Notes under the pieces: generated by a model
Seen by the model: only the letters and a program-made list of their open reading frames with translations
Databases searched by the model: none
What the model was told of the DNA's origin: nothing
Made by a program: the position numbers and the translations under genes
Assembly (NCBI RefSeq): GCF_900109115.1
Contig: NZ_FNYV01000004.1
Span: 434,001 to 498,000, forward strand
Length of the DNA stretch: 64,000 nucleotides
Reading direction: 5' to 3'
From: Micromonospora phaseoli
GTDB taxonomy: Bacteria; Actinomycetota; Actinomycetes; Mycobacteriales; Micromonosporaceae
Shown: positions 1 through 9,283 of the stretch, one piece after another
How the letters are laid out: each line of letters starts with the position of its first letter
Position numbering within the stretch: position 1 is the stretch's first letter

Positions 1-1388
1 CAGACCCGGTGGTCGAAGGTGAGGCTCAACTGCGTCACCTTCCGGACCGCCAGCTGGCCGTCGACGACCCATGGCTTGTCCACGATCCGACCCACGCCGA
101 GCAGTGCCGCCTCGGGGAGGTTGATGATCGGGGTCGAGCCGTCGACGCCGAACACCCCGTAGTTGTTCAGCGTGAAGGTCCCGCCGGTGAGCCGGGTCGG
201 TGGCAGGTCTCCGGCCCGGGCCGCCGCCGTGGTGGCCGCGAGTTCGGCCGCCAGCTCCGCGGTGGTGAGCCGGTCGGCGTCGCGCAGCACCGGCACGACC
301 AGGCCCCGGTCGGTCTGGGCGGCGATGCCCAGGTGCACCCCGGCGGACTGGATGATCCGCTGCGCCTCGGTGTCGACCCGGGCATTGAGCTGCGGGTAGC
401 GGCGCAACCCGGACAGGCAGATCCGCGCGAGCAGGGCCAGGATGCTCACCGGCTGGTCCGGCCGGGCGGTGTTGATCGCGGCCCGGGTCTCCAGCAGCGC
501 GGTGGCGTCGGCGTCCACCCAGATGGTCACCTCCGGGATCTCCCGCCGGCTGCGCGACAGCTTGTCCGCGATCGCCCGGCGGATGCCGGTCAACGGGATG
601 ACCAGATCCTGGATACCGGCCGTAGCGGCGGCGAGCTGCGCCGGATGCTCCGCCGACGCTGCCGGCAGGTCCGGCACCGCGGTCAGCCGGGCCGCCCCAC
701 TCACGCCGGCCACCGCGTTCTGGCCGGCCGCCCCGGTGACGTCAGCCGCTGCCTCCACGTCGGCCCGCCGGACGACACCGCCAGGGCCGCTGCCGCGCAC
801 CGTCGCCAGGTCCACCCCACGCTCGCGGGCCAACCGCCGCACGATCGGCGAGATGACCAGGGGCTGCGCCGCCCCAGGCCGACCGGGCTCGCGCCCGGCT
901 GCCGCCGCAGGGGGCAGGCCGGGACCGGGCGGGGTCGCCGCGCGGCCAGGCGAGGCCGCCGTCAGGCTGGGCGAGGCCGCCGGTGCGCCGCTCACGACCG
1001 GCGCGTGCGTGGCGGGTGCGAGCCGAGGCCGTCGGCGGCGGGAGCCGCCGTGGCCGGTGCCGTACCCGATCAGGACGTTGCCGGAGCCGGCCCGCTCCTC
1101 CTCGCGGTAGACGGCGTGACCGGTGGGTTCGGTCGCGTCGACGGCGACCGGCTCGGCGACGGTGATCAGTGGTTGGCCGACCGGGCGCACCTCACCCTCC
1201 GCGCCGTGCAGGGCGACGACCCGGCCGGCGTACGGGCAGGGCACGTCGACGACGGCCTTCGCGGTCTCGACCTCGACCACGGTCTGGTCGACGGTGACGG
1301 TGTCGCCGACCGCGACCCGCCACCGCACGATCTCCGCCTCGCTGAGTCCTTCGCCGAGGTCGGGCAGGAGAAAATCACGCTCGGTCAT
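1..1388 (-). CDS. 2-oxo acid dehydrogenase E2 (dihydrolipoyl acyltransferase), 3' end cut by window
   Basis: E2 acyltransferase core of a pyruvate or branched-chain 2-oxo acid dehydrogenase complex; it takes the acyl group from E1 on a swinging lipoyl arm and passes it to CoA. The protein starts MTERDFLLPDLGEG. A lipoyl domain carries the lipoyl-lysine motif VETAKAVVDV near residue 44. A Pro/Ala-rich linker, an E3-binding domain (SPIVRRLARERGVDL, then VRGSGPGG) and the catalytic domain follow. The reading frame leaves the window inside the catalytic DHR motif, so roughly the last 30-40 residues are missing. The ATG overlaps the E1-beta stop (ATGA), showing translational coupling. Substrate class (pyruvate or branched-chain) cannot be settled by eye. 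Confidence 0.93.
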   Translation of the reverse strand, partial: MTERDFLLPDLGEGLSEAEIVRWRVAVGDTVTVDQTVVEVETAKAVVDVPCPYAGRVVALHGAEGEVRPVGQPLITVAEPVAVDATEPTGHAVYREEERAGSGNVLIGYGTGHGGSRRRRPRLAPATHAPVVSGAPAASPSLTAASPGRAATPPGPGLPPAAAAGREPGRPGAAQPLVISPIVRRLARERGVDLATVRGSGPGGVVRRADVEAAADVTGAAGQNAVAGVSGAARLTAVPDLPAASAEHPAQLAAATAGIQDLVIPLTGIRRAIADKLSRSRREIPEVTIWVDADATALLETRAAINTARPDQPVSILALLARICLSGLRRYPQLNARVDTEAQRIIQSAGVHLGIAAQTDRGLVVPVLRDADRLTTAELAAELAATTAAARAGDLPPTRLTGGTFTLNNYGVFGVDGSTPIINLPEAALLGVGRIVDKPWVVDGQLAVRKVTQLSLTFDHRV

Positions 1389-2401
1389 GCCGCGCTGCCC
1401 TCGGTCAGCCAACGCGGATCCGGCTGGTCCTCCCACTGCAACCGGGCCACCGCGTCCAGTACGCGGTCGACCGAGGGCAGGTGGGTGTGCTCCAGCATCG
1501 GCGCCGGGTACGGGATGTCCAGCCCGGAGACCCGCAGCACCGGCGCGTGCAGCGCGTGGAAGCAACGCTCCTGCACCCGGGCGGCGATCTCCGCGCCGAC
1601 CCCGGCGAAGCCCTGCGCCTCCTGCACCACCACGCAACGGCCGGTACGCCGGACCGAGGCGGCGATCGTGGCGTCGTCGAACGGCACGATCGTGCGTACG
1701 TCGACCACCTCGAGGTCCCAGCCCTCCTCACGGGCGGCCTCGGCGGCCTCCAGCGCGACCGGGACCGCCGGACCGTACGCGACCAGGGTGGCGTCACGTC
1801 CGGGCCGGCGCACGACCGCCCGGCCGAACGGCTCGGTGCGCGCCGGCAGCGACGTTTCGGCGCCGGCGAAGTAGAGCTTCTTCGGCTCCATGAACACCAC
1901 CGGGTCGAGGTCCTCGATCGCCTCCCGCAGCAGCGAGTACGCGTCGTCCACCGTCGCCGGAGTGACCACCTTCAGACCCGGGGTGTGCGCGTAGTACGCC
2001 TCCGAGGAGTCGCAGTGGTGCTCGACGCCACCGATGCCACCGGCATAGGGAACCCGGATGACCATCGGCACGCTCAACGCGCCCCGGGTGCGGTTGCGCA
2101 GCTTCGCCACGTGGGAGACGATCTGCTCGAAGGCCGGGTACGCGAAGGCGTCGAACTGCATCTCGACCACCGGGCGCAGCCCGGACATGGCCAGCCCGAC
2201 GGCGAAGCCGACGATGCCCGCCTCGGCCAGCGGCGTGTCGAAGCAACGCTTGTCGCCGAAGCGCGCCTGCAACCCGTCGGTGATCCGGAAGACCCCACCG
2301 AGCTGCCCGACGTCCTCACCGAAGACGACCACCCGCTCGTCGTCGAGCATCGCGTCGGCGAGCGCGGCGTTGAGCGCCTTCGCCATGGTCATGGTGGGCA
2401 T
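1385..2401 (-). CDS. 2-oxo acid dehydrogenase E1 component, beta subunit
   Basis: Beta subunit of the thiamine-diphosphate-dependent E1 heterotetramer that decarboxylates the 2-oxo acid. The 338 residues match the usual family length: transketolase pyrimidine-binding domain first (FGEDVGQLGGVFRIT near residue 28), then the C-terminal transketolase domain. The ATG overlaps the stop of the alpha subunit and is preceded by a strong GGAGGAGG Shine-Dalgarno inside the upstream gene. Gene order alpha-beta-E2 beside a divergent Lrp regulator is typical of actinobacterial bkd or pdh operons. Confidence 0.94.
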   Translation of the reverse strand: MPTMTMAKALNAALADAMLDDERVVVFGEDVGQLGGVFRITDGLQARFGDKRCFDTPLAEAGIVGFAVGLAMSGLRPVVEMQFDAFAYPAFEQIVSHVAKLRNRTRGALSVPMVIRVPYAGGIGGVEHHCDSSEAYYAHTPGLKVVTPATVDDAYSLLREAIEDLDPVVFMEPKKLYFAGAETSLPARTEPFGRAVVRRPGRDATLVAYGPAVPVALEAAEAAREEGWDLEVVDVRTIVPFDDATIAASVRRTGRCVVVQEAQGFAGVGAEIAARVQERCFHALHAPVLRVSGLDIPYPAPMLEHTHLPSVDRVLDAVARLQWEDQPDPRWLTEGSAA

Positions 2402-3555
2402 CAGGCGTCCTCCTCCGAGGCGGCGAGTTCGGCGCGCACCTGCTCACGCTGCTCCACCAGCTGCGGGGTGGGCTGGGCGTAGACATGGTCGAAGAGACTG
2501 AGCGGATCGACCGTGGGCTGGCTGTTCATCCGTTCGCGCAGCTGCGCGGCGTACGTCTCGGCCTGCTCGGCGATCTCGGCGACGGCCGCGTCGTCGAGCA
2601 TGTTCCGGCCGCGCAGGTAGGTTTCCAGCCGGGTCAAAGGGTCGCGGTCGCGCCACGCCTCGACCTCCTCGGCGTCGCGGTAGCGCGAGGCGTCGTCGGC
2701 GTTGGTGTGCGGCTCCATCCGGTAGGTGTGCGCCTCGACCAGGTACGGACCCTTGCCGGCGCGGGCGTGCGCGACCGCCCGGTTCAGCACGGCGAGCACG
2801 GCAACCGGGTCGTTGCCGTCCACCTGCTCGCTGGGCACGCCGTAGCCGACGCCCTTGTAGGCCAGCGAGGGAGCGGCGGTCTGCCGGGACAGCGGGACGC
2901 TGATCGCATACCGGTTGTTCTGCACGAAGTAGACGACCGGCGCCTTGAACACGGCGGCGAAGTTGACTCCCTCGTGGAAGTCGCCCTCACTGGTGGCCCC
3001 GTCGCCGATGTAGACCAGCGCCACCGTGTCGCGTCCCTGGTACGACTCCCCGTAGGCCAGGCCGGCGGCGTGCACGCACTGGGTGGCCAGCGGGGTGCAC
3101 TGCGGCGCGGTCCGCCGCTGCGCCGGGTCGTACCCGCAGTGCCAGTCGCCGCGCAACAGCGTGAGCACCTCGACCGGGTCGATGCCGCGGGCGGTCAGCG
3201 CCATCGACTCGCGGTAGGTGGGGAACACCCAGTCGTCGTCGCGCAGCGCGAGGACGCCGCCGACCTGGCAGGCCTCCTGGCCCCGGGACGACGGGTAGAC
3301 GGCGAGCCGGCCCTGCTTGGTCAAGGCGGTGGCCTGCGCGTCGAAGCGCCGGCCGACGACCATCCGCCGGTACATCTCCCGCAGCGCCTCGACGGGCGGC
3401 TCGGGATAGTCGGCGCGGGCCGGCAGCAGCGTGCCGTCGGGGTTCAGCAGCCGCACCGGTTCGGTCTGCGGCAGCAGGCCGGCGGAGGGGTCGGGCGCGC
3501 TCGGTCGGCGCTTGCGCGGGGATGCCCTGCGGGCCGCCTGGGGGGTGGTCGTCAC
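2401..3555 (-). CDS. 2-oxo acid dehydrogenase E1 component, alpha subunit
   Basis: Alpha subunit of the E1 decarboxylase; first gene of the alpha-beta-E2 operon. It is 384 residues with a basic, Pro-rich N-terminal extension of about 30 residues. The ThDP-binding motif is clear: GDGATSEGDFHEG followed about 20 residues later by QNN. The heterotetramer type (separate alpha and beta) suits branched-chain or Gram-positive-style pyruvate dehydrogenases rather than the single-chain AceE. The GTG start has a GGAGG five to six bases upstream. The next gene overlaps its stop by four bases. Confidence 0.93.
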   Translation of the reverse strand: MTTTPQAARRASPRKRRPSAPDPSAGLLPQTEPVRLLNPDGTLLPARADYPEPPVEALREMYRRMVVGRRFDAQATALTKQGRLAVYPSSRGQEACQVGGVLALRDDDWVFPTYRESMALTARGIDPVEVLTLLRGDWHCGYDPAQRRTAPQCTPLATQCVHAAGLAYGESYQGRDTVALVYIGDGATSEGDFHEGVNFAAVFKAPVVYFVQNNRYAISVPLSRQTAAPSLAYKGVGYGVPSEQVDGNDPVAVLAVLNRAVAHARAGKGPYLVEAHTYRMEPHTNADDASRYRDAEEVEAWRDRDPLTRLETYLRGRNMLDDAAVAEIAEQAETYAAQLRERMNSQPTVDPLSLFDHVYAQPTPQLVEQREQVRAELAASEEDA

Positions 3556-3605
3556 GGCGGAACCTCCTGGACGTGTGGTGGCCCTATGCTCCTGGTGTTG
3601 GATGA

Positions 3606-3614
3606 TTGACTCAA
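3606..3614. promoter_or_regulatory. possible Lrp operator / promoter element
   Basis: The 104-bp gap between the divergent E1-alpha and Lrp genes contains the palindrome TTGACTCAA. On the minus strand it also supplies a TTGAGT hexamer about 20 bases before CATAGG, a possible promoter for the dehydrogenase operon. Autoregulated Lrp-family pairs often place the operator here. The match is short, so this is a suggestion only. Confidence 0.3.
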
Positions 3615-3659
3615 GATGGCCGGCAAACGCGGGACCAATGGCACCGAATGGAGGCTGCG

Positions 3660-4166
3660 ATGAGCCAGGAGGCCGCCGACGGGCCGGGCCGGGCCGGTGA
3701 AACGGGACGTTCGGCCGCCGCGCTCGACGAGGTGGACCGGCGCATTCTCGACGAACTGACCCAGGACGGCCGGATCTCCATCCGTACGCTGGCCGAACGG
3801 GTGCACGTCTCGCGCACCAACGCGTACGCCCGGGTGGAGCGGTTGCTGCGCGACGGCGTGATCAGCGGCTTCGCCGCGCGGATCGCCCCGGAGGCGGCCG
3901 GGCTGGGCACCTCCGCGTACATCGCGTTGACGATCAGGCAGGACACCTGGCGGGAGGTCTCGGCGGAGCTGGCGCGGGTGCGCTACGTCGAGCATGTCGC
4001 GCTGCTCAGCGGCGAGCACGACGTGCTCGCGCTGGTCCGAGCGCCGGACAACGCCACCCTGCGGGACGTGGTGCTGGATCGGGTGCAGCGCATCGCCGGG
4101 GTGCTGTCCACCCGCAGCTGGCTGGTCTTCGACGAGTACGACGGGGTGGTCAGCCCCTGGGCGTAA
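3660..4166 (+). CDS. Lrp/AsnC family transcriptional regulator
   Basis: Probable local regulator of the divergent 2-oxo acid dehydrogenase operon, responding to an amino acid or its keto acid. The N-terminal winged helix-turn-helix begins LDEVDRRILDELTQDGR and includes the recognition segment RTLAERVHVSRTNAYARVERL. The C-terminal half is the RAM ligand-binding/oligomerisation domain. I chose the ATG with GGAGG six bases upstream (MSQEAADG). Earlier in-frame starts (TTG at 3606, ATG at 3648) would add an atypical tail. The resulting 168 residues suit the family. Confidence 0.9.
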   Translation: MSQEAADGPGRAGETGRSAAALDEVDRRILDELTQDGRISIRTLAERVHVSRTNAYARVERLLRDGVISGFAARIAPEAAGLGTSAYIALTIRQDTWREVSAELARVRYVEHVALLSGEHDVLALVRAPDNATLRDVVLDRVQRIAGVLSTRSWLVFDEYDGVVSPWA

Positions 4167-4175
4167 CCGTCCGGC

Positions 4176-5174
4176 TCAGCGCTCCGGCGGGGACTCCAAC
4201 CCCTCCCGGTCGGCCAGCTCCAGCAGCGGCTCCAGCGAGAAGCGTCGCCCGTCCAGGCCGGCGTGCGGGTCGCCCCGCTCGGCGAAACGTGCCGGCACGG
4301 TCGTGACGTCGAAGTCCTCCGGCCGCGCGTCGTCCAGCTCGGCCCAGTGAAGCGGCGCGGAGACCAGCGCCGCCGGGGTCGGCCGGATCGAGTACGCGGA
4401 GGTCATCGTGTGGTCCCGGGCCATCTGGTTGTAGTCGACGAAGACCGGCCGGTCCCGCTGGTCCCGCCACCAGGTGGTGGTCACCAGGTCCGGACGGCGT
4501 CGCTGCATCTCGCGCCCGAGGGCCAGCACCGCGCGACGACAGTCACCGAAGCTCCACCGCGCCTCGATGGGCACATAGATGTGCAGGCCCCGCCCGCCGG
4601 TGGTCTTCGGATAGCCGACCAGGCCCAGCTCGTCGAGGAAGCCACGCACCTCGTGCGCCACCGGCACCACCTGGTCGAATCCCACCCCGGGCAGCGGGTC
4701 CAGGTCGATGCGCAGCTGATCCGGGCGTTCGACGTCGGCCCGGGTCACCGGCCACGGGTGAAAACGCAGCGTACCGAGGTTCACCGCCCAGATCACCACG
4801 GCCAGCTCGCCCGGCGCGACCTCGTCGGCGCTGCGACCGCTGGGAAAGGTGATGTGCGCCGTGCCCACCCAGTCGGGCGCACCCGCCGGCACCCGCTTCT
4901 GGTAGAACGCGTCGCCCCGACTGTCCTGTCGGGTGGCGATCGTCGCGCCCTCGAAGACGCCGCGAGGCCACCGCTCCAGCATGGTCGGGCGGTCCCGCAG
5001 CGCGCGCAGGATGCCGTCGCCGACGGCGAGGAAGTAACGCACCACGTCGAGCTTGGTCAGCCCCCGCTCGGGGAAGTACGGTTTGTCCGGGCTGGAGACG
5101 CGGACCGCCCGCTGCCCCACCTGGATCTCCTCGGCCGCCGTCGCCACAGCTACCGAGGTTACGTCGGTGTGCAC
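4176..5174 (-). CDS. LigD-type polymerase/primase domain protein (NHEJ)
   Basis: Stand-alone polymerase domain of the bacterial non-homologous end-joining ligase family (archaeo-eukaryotic primase fold), which adds ribonucleotides or deoxynucleotides at DNA breaks. Visible motifs include the catalytic aspartates in RIDLDP and the nucleotide-binding stretch YPKTTGGRGLHIYVPI. The 332 residues cover only the polymerase module; no ligase or 3'-phosphoesterase domain is attached and no ku gene lies nearby. Actinomycetes often carry such orphan paralogues, so its break-repair role is inferred. The start is uncertain; the GTG at 5174 is the longest reasonable choice. Confidence 0.9.
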   Translation of the reverse strand: MHTDVTSVAVATAAEEIQVGQRAVRVSSPDKPYFPERGLTKLDVVRYFLAVGDGILRALRDRPTMLERWPRGVFEGATIATRQDSRGDAFYQKRVPAGAPDWVGTAHITFPSGRSADEVAPGELAVVIWAVNLGTLRFHPWPVTRADVERPDQLRIDLDPLPGVGFDQVVPVAHEVRGFLDELGLVGYPKTTGGRGLHIYVPIEARWSFGDCRRAVLALGREMQRRRPDLVTTTWWRDQRDRPVFVDYNQMARDHTMTSAYSIRPTPAALVSAPLHWAELDDARPEDFDVTTVPARFAERGDPHAGLDGRRFSLEPLLELADREGLESPPER

Positions 5175-5225
5175 ACCGTCCGGGGAGCAACCGGGCCAGC
5201 GTGCCGCGCGGGCGGGCCCGGCACC

Positions 5226-6065
5226 TCAACCGGCCGGCAGGATCCGCCGCCACGTCGGCGACGTGGCCCGGGGTCGCCATTCACGCGGGTACCCGACCGA
5301 CACCTCCTCGAAGCGCACCCCGTCGTACCGGGTGGTGCGGGGAATGTGCAGATGGCCGTAGACCACCGCGGCGGCGTGGAAACGTCGATGCCAGTCAGCC
5401 GTCGCATCGGTACCGCACCACTGCGCGAAGATCGGGTACCGCAGCACCCGGGTCGGTTCCCGCACCAGCGGCCAGTGGTTGACCAGGACGGTCGGCAGGC
5501 CGTCGTCCCGCTCGACCAGGCGTTGCCCGGTCACCGCGACCCGTTGCGCGCACCACGCCGACCGACTCGGATAGGGGTCGGGGTGCAGCAGGAACTCGTC
5601 GGTACAGACGATCCCGGTACGGTACGCCTCGGCCAGGGCGGCCTCGGGGGTGTCCAGCCCTGCCGGGCGCCAGCTGTAGTCGTAGAGCAGGAACAGCGGC
5701 GCCACCAGCACCGGCCCGCCCGGTCCCCGCCAGATCGGGTACGGGTCCTCCGGCGTGAGGACACCCAGCTGCCGGCACAGCGCGACCAGGTGCCGGTAGC
5801 GGTCCACGCCGCGCAGCTGCACCGGGTCCGACGGCGGGGTCCACAACTCGTGGTTGCCGGGCACCCAGACGACGGTGTCGAAGCGGCGCTTGAGGGTGCT
5901 CAGCGCCCACTCGATGTCGGCCACGGTGTCACCGACGTCGCCGGCGACCAGCAGCCAGTCCTGCGGGGAGTCGGGCCGCAGGCCCTCCACGACCGGCCGG
6001 TTGGCCGGGTGGCCCACGTGCAGGTCGCTGATCGCGAGCAGAGCTCCCCCGCCCTGGGCCGTCAT
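5226..6065 (-). CDS. calcineurin-like metallophosphoesterase
   Basis: Predicted cytoplasmic metal-dependent phosphoesterase of 279 residues; substrate unknown. Near the N-terminus it shows the family metal-binding signatures in order: ISDLHVGHP (DxH), VAGDVGD (GDxxD), VWVPGNHELW (GNHE), and later VNHWPLV and YGHLHIPRT (GHxH). The open frame extends further upstream, but the catalytic domain begins immediately after MTAQGGGALLA, so the ATG at 6065 was chosen. Nothing in its neighbours indicates a pathway. Confidence 0.88.
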   Translation of the reverse strand: MTAQGGGALLAISDLHVGHPANRPVVEGLRPDSPQDWLLVAGDVGDTVADIEWALSTLKRRFDTVVWVPGNHELWTPPSDPVQLRGVDRYRHLVALCRQLGVLTPEDPYPIWRGPGGPVLVAPLFLLYDYSWRPAGLDTPEAALAEAYRTGIVCTDEFLLHPDPYPSRSAWCAQRVAVTGQRLVERDDGLPTVLVNHWPLVREPTRVLRYPIFAQWCGTDATADWHRRFHAAAVVYGHLHIPRTTRYDGVRFEEVSVGYPREWRPRATSPTWRRILPAG

Positions 6066-6152
6066 GCGCCGATCGTAGGCGGACCCGCCGGCGGTGGCGA
6101 GGTCGCCCGTGGCGGTGCGCGGGGTGCCGGGCGGCGGACCCGGTAGGATCGG

Positions 6153-6237
6153 CGGGGGCCGTGACTGGCGCGTGGGGATGGAGCACCATCGGGAAGCGGT
6201 CCCGTCATGATGACGCATGCCGAGCGCCTGGGCCTTC
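6153..6237 (+). promoter_or_regulatory. probable ZTP (pfl) riboswitch upstream of glyA
   Basis: The leader before glyA contains the two conserved blocks of the ZTP/pfl riboswitch family. GTGACTGGCG (6161-6170) lies on the 5' side, and CCGAGCGCCTGGGCC (6220-6234) forms the 3' pseudoknot block. A variable GGGGATGGAGCACCATC hairpin lies between them. The family senses ZTP/ZMP, signals of low 10-formyl-THF, and commonly controls one-carbon genes including glyA. Only about 20 bases separate the 3' block from the ribosome-binding site, which would allow translational control. Recognised by eye; a covariance-model scan would settle it. Confidence 0.8.
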
Positions 6238-6258
6238 CACACATCACCTGGAGGTCGC

Positions 6259-7695
6259 ATGCCGTCGAACGCCGAGTCCACCGCCTTCCGCAGCGCCCTG
6301 GAGGTGATCCGTGGCGTCGAGCCGCGGGTCGCCGACGCGATCCGGGCGGAGCTCGCCGACCAGCGCGAGTCGCTCAAGCTGATCGCCAGCGAGAACTATG
6401 CCTCCCCGGCCACCCTGCTGACCATGGGCAACTGGCTCAGCGACAAGTACGCCGAGGGCACCGTCGGTCGCCGCTTCTACGCCGGGTGCCAGAACGTGGA
6501 CACGGTCGAGGCGCTCGCCGCCGAACACGCCCGGGAACTGTTCGGCGCGGCACACGCGTACGCGCAGCCGCACTCGGGCATCGACGCCAACCTGGTGGCG
6601 TTCTGGGCGATCCTGGCCGACCGGGTGGAGGCCCCGGCGCTGAAGCGGGCCCAGGCGCGCCACGTCAACGACCTGACCGAGGCGGACTGGTTCGCGCTCC
6701 GGCGCGAACTGGGCGACCAGCGGATGCTCGGCATGTCGCTGGACGCCGGCGGTCACCTCACCCACGGCTTCCGACCCAACATCTCCGGCAAGATGTTCGA
6801 CCAGCGCAGCTACGGCACCGACCCGTCGACCGGGCTGGTCGACTACGACAAGGTCGCCGAGGCGGCCCGCGAGTTCCGGCCGCTGGTGCTGGTCGCCGGC
6901 TATTCGGCGTACCCCCGGAAGGTGAACTTCCGGATCATGCGGGAGATCGCGGACTCCGTCGGCGCCACCTTCATGGTGGACATGGCCCACTTCGCGGGTC
7001 TGGTCGCCGGCAAGGTGTTCACCGGCGACTTCGACCCGGTGCCGCACGCCCACATCGTCACCACCACCACCCACAAGTCGCTGCGCGGCCCGCGCGGCGG
7101 CCTGGTGCTCTGCGGCCCGGAGCTGGCCGACCAGGTGGACCGGGGCTGCCCGATGGTGCTCGGCGGCCCGCTGCCGCACGTGATGGCCGCCAAGGCCGTC
7201 GCCCTGGCCGAGGCCCGCCGCCCGGACTTCACCGACTACGCCCGACGCATCGTCGACAACGCCCAGGCGCTCGCCGAGGGCCTGCTGCGCCGGGGCGCCA
7301 CGCTGGTCACCGGCGGCACCGACAACCACCTGGTGCTCATCGACGTGACCGGCTACGGGCTGACCGGCCGGCAGGCCGAGCAGGCGCTGCTGGACTCGGG
7401 CATCGTCACCAACCGCAACGCGGTGCCGCAGGACCCCAACGGCGCCTGGTACACCTCCGGCATCCGGATCGGCACGCCCGCGCTGACCACCCGCGGGCTG
7501 GGCACCGCGGAGATGGACACCACCGCCGAGCTGATCCACACCGTGCTCAGCCAGACCGGTGCCGGCGCGAACCCGGACGGCACGGCCTCCAAGGCGAAGT
7601 ACCTGCTCGACCCGGCCCTCGCGGACAAGGTCAGCCGCCAGGCCAGCGAGCTGCTCGCCGCCTTCCCGCTCTACCCGAATGTCGACCTCGGCTGA
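6259..7695 (+). CDS. glyA: serine hydroxymethyltransferase
   Basis: PLP enzyme converting serine and tetrahydrofolate to glycine and 5,10-methylene-THF, the main source of one-carbon units. The PLP-lysine motif [14 protein letters not shown] is present and the fold is complete. The 478 residues exceed the common 415-430 because of an insertion after about residue 110 (around [12 protein letters not shown]) and a longer C-terminus, as seen in many actinobacterial copies. Start chosen at the ATG with GGAGG five bases upstream. An earlier in-frame ATG (6217) lies inside the conserved riboswitch core and is unlikely to be used. Confidence 0.96.
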   Translation: MPSNAESTAFRSALEVIRGVEPRVADAIRAELADQRESLKLIASENYASPATLLTMGNWLSDKYAEGTVGRRFYAGCQNVDTVEALAAEHARELFGAAHAYAQPHSGIDANLVAFWAILADRVEAPALKRAQARHVNDLTEADWFALRRELGDQRMLGMSLDAGGHLTHGFRPNISGKMFDQRSYGTDPSTGLVDYDKVAEAAREFRPLVLVAGYSAYPRKVNFRIMREIADSVGATFMVDMAHFAGLVAGKVFTGDFDPVPHAHIVTTTTHKSLRGPRGGLVLCGPELADQVDRGCPMVLGGPLPHVMAAKAVALAEARRPDFTDYARRIVDNAQALAEGLLRRGATLVTGGTDNHLVLIDVTGYGLTGRQAEQALLDSGIVTNRNAVPQDPNGAWYTSGIRIGTPALTTRGLGTAEMDTTAELIHTVLSQTGAGANPDGTASKAKYLLDPALADKVSRQASELLAAFPLYPNVDLG

Positions 7696-7705
7696 GGTGC
7701 CGTCG

Positions 7706-7739
7706 CGCACGGGCCGGGCCGGACGGCCGGGCCCGTGCG
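7706..7739 (+). terminator. hairpin terminator after glyA
   Basis: A ten-base perfect stem (CGCACGGGCC / GGCCCGTGCG) with an inner GC-rich stem lies 10 bases after the glyA stop. No U-tract follows, as usual in high-GC actinomycetes. It also separates glyA from the oppositely oriented gene ending at 7761. Confidence 0.7.
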
Positions 7740-7760
7740 TCGGTCACGGCGCTCCGGCTC

Positions 7761-8012
7761 TCAGTTCAGCGGGCGCTTGAGGTGGTAGCGGTGGACCTCG
7801 GTGCTGCCCTGCACGTTGTTCACGTCCTCGGCCGCCGAGACGAGTTCCCAGCCCTCGCGACCGGCCCGGTTGAGGTGCGCCACGGCGGTGTCGCCGTACG
7901 CCGTGATGTCCTTTCGGGACCCGTCAGGCCCGTACCAGACGAACGAGACATGAAAATTCCGCCCCTGCCCTTGATAGCGGCGGACCAGCAGGGCGTACTC
8001 CCAGGCAACCAT
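7761..8012 (-). CDS. small conserved protein, DUF4177-like
   Basis: Soluble 83-residue protein beginning MVAWEYALLVRRYQG. The features WEYALLV, then LNRAGREGWELVSA and a final beta-strand match the DUF4177 pattern of small alpha/beta proteins with a conserved GWELV motif. Function unknown. Two further in-frame ATGs lie 12 and 18 bases upstream (8024, 8030) without a better ribosome site, so the start is uncertain by six residues. Confidence 0.72.
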   Translation of the reverse strand: MVAWEYALLVRRYQGQGRNFHVSFVWYGPDGSRKDITAYGDTAVAHLNRAGREGWELVSAAEDVNNVQGSTEVHRYHLKRPLN

Positions 8013-8101
8013 GCCGACCATTATGACCATCCATCGAGGACCGCGGCAGGGCAGCCGTCACAGGTTGCGAACCGGTGAACGCGGTGAGTCGACGCGCCGA
8101 C

Positions 8102-9199
8102 TCATCCCATCGGCACCGTACGCAGCTGCCGGGCGGCGGCCGGGTCGGCGCAGCCGGCGAGGGCCAACGCGTCCCGCAGCTCGTCGGCGAGCAGCGCCAG
8201 CGCCGTACCCGCGCCCGCCTGCCCGCCGCTGGCCAGCGCCCAGAGCATCGGCCGGCCGACCAGCACGCCCGCGGCGCCCAGGGCGAGCGCGCGCAGCACG
8301 TCGACGCCACCCCGGATCCCGCTGTCCAGCAGCACCTCGCAGCGGTCGCCCACCGCCGCGACCACCTCCGGCAGCATGGTGACGCTGGCCGGCGCGCCGT
8401 CGAGCTGCCGTCCGCCATGGTTGGACACCACCACGGCCTGCGCGCCCGCCTCGGCGGCCCGGACGGCGTCCACTGGGTCGAGCAGTCCCTTGACGATCAG
8501 CGGCAGGTCGCAGTGCTCACCCAGCCACCGCAGATCCGCCCAGCTCAGCGCGGGCGCGAAGGCCGCGCCGCTGTCCACTGTCACCTGGGTGACGCCCGGC
8601 GTACCGCCGTGGGCGAGGTCGTCACGGCCACCCGGCAGGTTCGCCGCCACCAGTTCCGGCGGCAGCCGGAAGGCGTTTCGCAGGTCCCGCCGGCGCCGGC
8701 CGAGCACCGGCACGTCCACCGTGACCACCAGCGCCCGACAACCCGCGTCGCGGACCCGCGCCAGCAGATCGACCACCAGAGCCCGCTCACGCAGCCAGTA
8801 CAGCTGGAACCAGACCTCGGCGCCGGTCGCGGTGACCTGCTCGATCGGGGTGCTGCCGAGGATGCTCGCAAGGTACGGCACCCCGGCTGCCCCGGCTGCC
8901 GCGGCCAGCGCCGGCTCCCCGTCGGGATGCACCAACCGTTGGTACGCCATCGGCGCCACGCCCACCGGCATCGCGTACTCGCGCCCGAGCAGGCGGGTAC
9001 GCAGGCTCGGGGTGGCCACTCCGGTCAGCATCCTCGGCAGCACACCGACCCGATCGAGCGCGGCGCGGTTGTGACCGAGGGTGACCTCGGTACCGCTGCC
9101 ACCGTCGACGTAGTCCCACACCGGCGGCGGCAACACCGTCCGGGCCAGCGCGGCGAAATCGGCCAGGCATACCGGCGGCGGACTCGGGGTGATCTCCAT
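8102..9199 (-). CDS. FMN-dependent alpha-hydroxy-acid dehydrogenase/oxidase
   Basis: TIM-barrel flavoenzyme of the lactate/glycolate/mandelate dehydrogenase family, oxidising an (S)-2-hydroxy acid. The active-site signature SNHGGRQLDGAPAS, the flavin lysine in LIVKGLLDPVDA and the C-terminal phosphate-binding LLDSGIRGG and GVLVGRPMLWAL are intact. The 365-residue length is usual. The open frame continues about 200 codons upstream, but homology begins at MEITPSPPPVCLADF, so the ATG at 9199 was used. The physiological substrate cannot be told; no lactate permease or E2-type partner is adjacent. Confidence 0.9.
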   Translation of the reverse strand: MEITPSPPPVCLADFAALARTVLPPPVWDYVDGGSGTEVTLGHNRAALDRVGVLPRMLTGVATPSLRTRLLGREYAMPVGVAPMAYQRLVHPDGEPALAAAAGAAGVPYLASILGSTPIEQVTATGAEVWFQLYWLRERALVVDLLARVRDAGCRALVVTVDVPVLGRRRRDLRNAFRLPPELVAANLPGGRDDLAHGGTPGVTQVTVDSGAAFAPALSWADLRWLGEHCDLPLIVKGLLDPVDAVRAAEAGAQAVVVSNHGGRQLDGAPASVTMLPEVVAAVGDRCEVLLDSGIRGGVDVLRALALGAAGVLVGRPMLWALASGGQAGAGTALALLADELRDALALAGCADPAAARQLRTVPMG

Positions 9200-9283
9200 G
9201 GGGTCCACGATCGCCGACCGGGCGGCGACGCGCCAGTGGCACCGGGGCACCCACGGAGGTGTCCGCTGGCGTACCGTCGGGAG

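Noticed and set aside
4263..6146. Plus-strand open frame of 627 codons across the LigD and phosphoesterase genes
   Set aside because: It spans two real minus-strand genes and their intergenic gap with no domain similarity.
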